NCBI GenBank assembly: GCA_963691705.1
Contig: OY829540.1
Location: forward strand, 48,644,158 to 48,708,157
Source of the DNA: Viola odorata
Taxonomy: Eukaryota; Streptophyta; Magnoliopsida; Malpighiales; Violaceae
Direction of reading: 5' to 3'
Length of the DNA stretch: 64,000 bases
Below, one piece after another: positions 62,591-64,000 of the stretch. The notes beneath the pieces were generated by a model, which searched no databases, was not told the DNA's origin, and was given only the letters and a program-made list of their open reading frames with translations. A program made the position numbers and the translations under genes. Numbering within the stretch: the first letter of the stretch is position 1; every line of letters starts with the position of its first letter.

Positions 62591-62990
62591 ACTTATAAGT
62601 GCAAGCAGGAAAAGTTGTGTTTGTCCAGGCATAGATGCAATGAATGATAGTTTCTTCTTGCACAAAAGGTCAAAAGTATGTGCTAAAAAAAGAGGGTTTT
62701 AAAATAGGGCAGTGCTAGCTTAGCAAAATGGTATTTATAGAAAATCAATCCTAAAAAGTTCTAATTTTTTTGAAAAATTGCCCAAATTAAACAAAAAGAC
62801 ACAAGTGTCCCTCCCCACACGTAGGTCGTTGCCCTCAATGCGAAGAAGGGACTCACACAGGGGCAAACGAGAAGAAATATAAAAACCGAAAAGGAAAAGG
62901 AAAGTGTTCACCCGGAAAAGGAAAGAAACATGGGTTGCCTTCCACAAAGCGCCTCTGTTAACGTACAGGGCACGACGTTGGATACTCAAA
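62591..62990 (-). other. 3' untranslated region of the Athila-like element
   Basis: Non-coding sequence after the ORF stop, with purine-rich GAAAAGGAAAAGGAAAG (about 62888-62905 and 62917-62930, + strand). The element's 3' LTR is not recognisable in the window. Confidence 0.4.
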
Positions 62991-64000
62991 TTACTTTAGG
63001 TCTGGTGGCTCCGTCATAAGGGGGTGGAAACCTTCATGTAACAACTCCAATCTGTTGTCATGCACTTTGGAAACGAGGCCCGTGTCCATACTCTGAATCG
63101 CAACCACACCATGATCATACACCTTCTTGACAAGGTAAGGGTCAGTCCACTTATGCTTCAACTTTATGGAAAAGAGCCTAAGATAAGAATTGTAAAGTAA
63201 AACCTTTCGTCCAGTAGCAAAGATTTTAGAAGAGAGCAACTTATCATGAGGAGTGTTAGTCTTGCTCTTGCTCGTGTCATTGGCAGGATGCAAAGCTGGA
63301 TTGGCATTGGGCGTCTTGCCCTCGTTGGTCAATGCAGTGGTAGCAGCAGTTGGGGTGAGGGTTTTCGTAGCCTCAAGAGTGGTCATGGTGACAGCTGGAG
63401 TCTTTGCCATAGTTTTGGGGACATGAGGAGTGGGTACGAAGGCTACCGGAGCTAGCTGAGGAGGGTCTAGGGCTGGGGCAAATGTCTTGAAGTCGACGAC
63501 TGTCCATCCAAGGGATTTGTGGTATCCTTTTAGTGTGGAAATTAAGTCGCGCTCCTCAGCAGGATCGAGCTTGCTAGAGATGACCACCGGGAGTGTGTCA
63601 TGCTCGCCAAGGTAGGCGTACTTGAGATGTGAGGGCAAGCTCTTTAACTCCAACATAGGGGTCAGTATCGAGGGCAAGACGTCCAGTACGATGGGCATAG
63701 TGCGATCAACGGGAATAGGAGAAATAACATGAGGAGAAGGGATAACATAATTCTCCTCCCAAGCAGCGACGACTTCAAGCAACTTAGGTGGAGTCTCAAG
63801 CTTCAAGGCCAAGATGTCCAGCGCTGTGGGTGGAATACTCCTGTCTAGGGCAAGCTGCAGACAATCATCAGGAGAAAATTCACAAACATTAGTAACAATA
63901 GGGTCAACAATATCAATAAATTTTACGCTTGAAAACTCAGTGGGGTGTCTCATATTGTCAAGCGTATTGAACTTAATGGTCTCGTTGTTGAACTCAAGAG
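62991..64000 (-). CDS. Athila-like pol ORF lacking the RT-to-integrase core (partial)
   Basis: The frame is open from the right window edge (EFNNETIKFNTLDNMRHPTE) to a stop at 62991, over 330 codons. The upstream part, with LELKSLPSHLKYAYLGEHDT and RDLISTLKGYHKSLGWTVVD, is the linker that precedes RT in Athila/gypsy polyproteins. Then, instead of RT, RNase H and integrase, there are about 75 residues rich in Pro, Thr and Ala (TPAVTMTTLEATKTLTPTAA). They run into KVLLYNSYLRLFSIKLKHKW and HGVVAIQSMD, which is the segment just after the integrase core. The frame is uninterrupted across the fusion. Either a deletion derivative whose frame survived by chance, or a non-autonomous family that keeps this protein. 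A start codon is not in the window. Confidence 0.75.
   Translation of the reverse strand, partial: LEFNNETIKFNTLDNMRHPTEFSSVKFIDIVDPIVTNVCEFSPDDCLQLALDRSIPPTALDILALKLETPPKLLEVVAAWEENYVIPSPHVISPIPVDRTMPIVLDVLPSILTPMLELKSLPSHLKYAYLGEHDTLPVVISSKLDPAEERDLISTLKGYHKSLGWTVVDFKTFAPALDPPQLAPVAFVPTPHVPKTMAKTPAVTMTTLEATKTLTPTAATTALTNEGKTPNANPALHPANDTSKSKTNTPHDKLLSSKIFATGRKVLLYNSYLRLFSIKLKHKWTDPYLVKKVYDHGVVAIQSMDTGLVSKVHDNRLELLHEGFHPLMTEPPDLK

Overview
The window is nuclear DNA of a flowering plant, most likely a eudicot. It is AT-rich and intron-bearing, with plant-type gene families, plant-type LINEs and LTR retrotransposons of the Tat, Athila-like, chromovirus-like and Copia groups. I see no prokaryotic or organellar gene, no CRISPR array, no rRNA and no tRNA. 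I cannot name the species from the sequence alone.

Three host genes are well supported. A serine carboxypeptidase-like gene lies on the + strand (783-5108, eight exons, 468 aa). An exocyst EXO70 gene lies on the + strand (28178-30145, coding region in one exon, 655 aa, probable leader intron). The KH-domain gene RIK lies on the - strand (32100-37590, twelve exons, 559 aa). They belong to unrelated processes: secreted peptidase or acyltransferase, vesicle tethering, and RNA binding. Nothing suggests they work together.

The rest is mostly mobile DNA. A 6.2-kb LINE (6649-12869, - strand) with a 17-bp target-site duplication has both ORFs open, but one catalytic Asp of its reverse transcriptase is Gly. 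Next come a 1.1-kb foldback palindrome (13461-14542), LTRs of one family at 14947 and 18912 (a third at 41855), a CACTA terminus (16889), a 1.3-kb hAT-type non-autonomous element (20775-22084, 8-bp TSD), a 2.7-kb deleted Copia element with both LTRs and its TSD (23681-26380), and two Stowaway MITEs of one family (26517 and 38154).

The right third (about 41-64 kb) is a retrotransposon nest. It holds an LTR-like fragment with a strong hairpin (41050-41850), a truncated gypsy element with LTR, primer site and broken gag (41855-45838), a large Tat/Ogre-like element on the - strand (45839-61928; 2.9-kb LTR, extra 5' ORF region, duplicated gag module, protease, RT, two RNase H domains, integrase, 3' LTR missing), a palindrome-rich MITE (62078-62590), and an Athila-like ORF open at the right edge in which the RT-to-integrase core is replaced by a Pro/Thr/Ala-rich linker.

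I did not find a new defence or metabolic system. The observations most worth a second look are the fused Athila-like ORF, the LINE's TAATG stop-start overlap together with its FAGD active site, the duplicated Cys/His module in the Tat gag, the shared unusual primer-binding site in two unrelated LTR elements, and the foldback locus.
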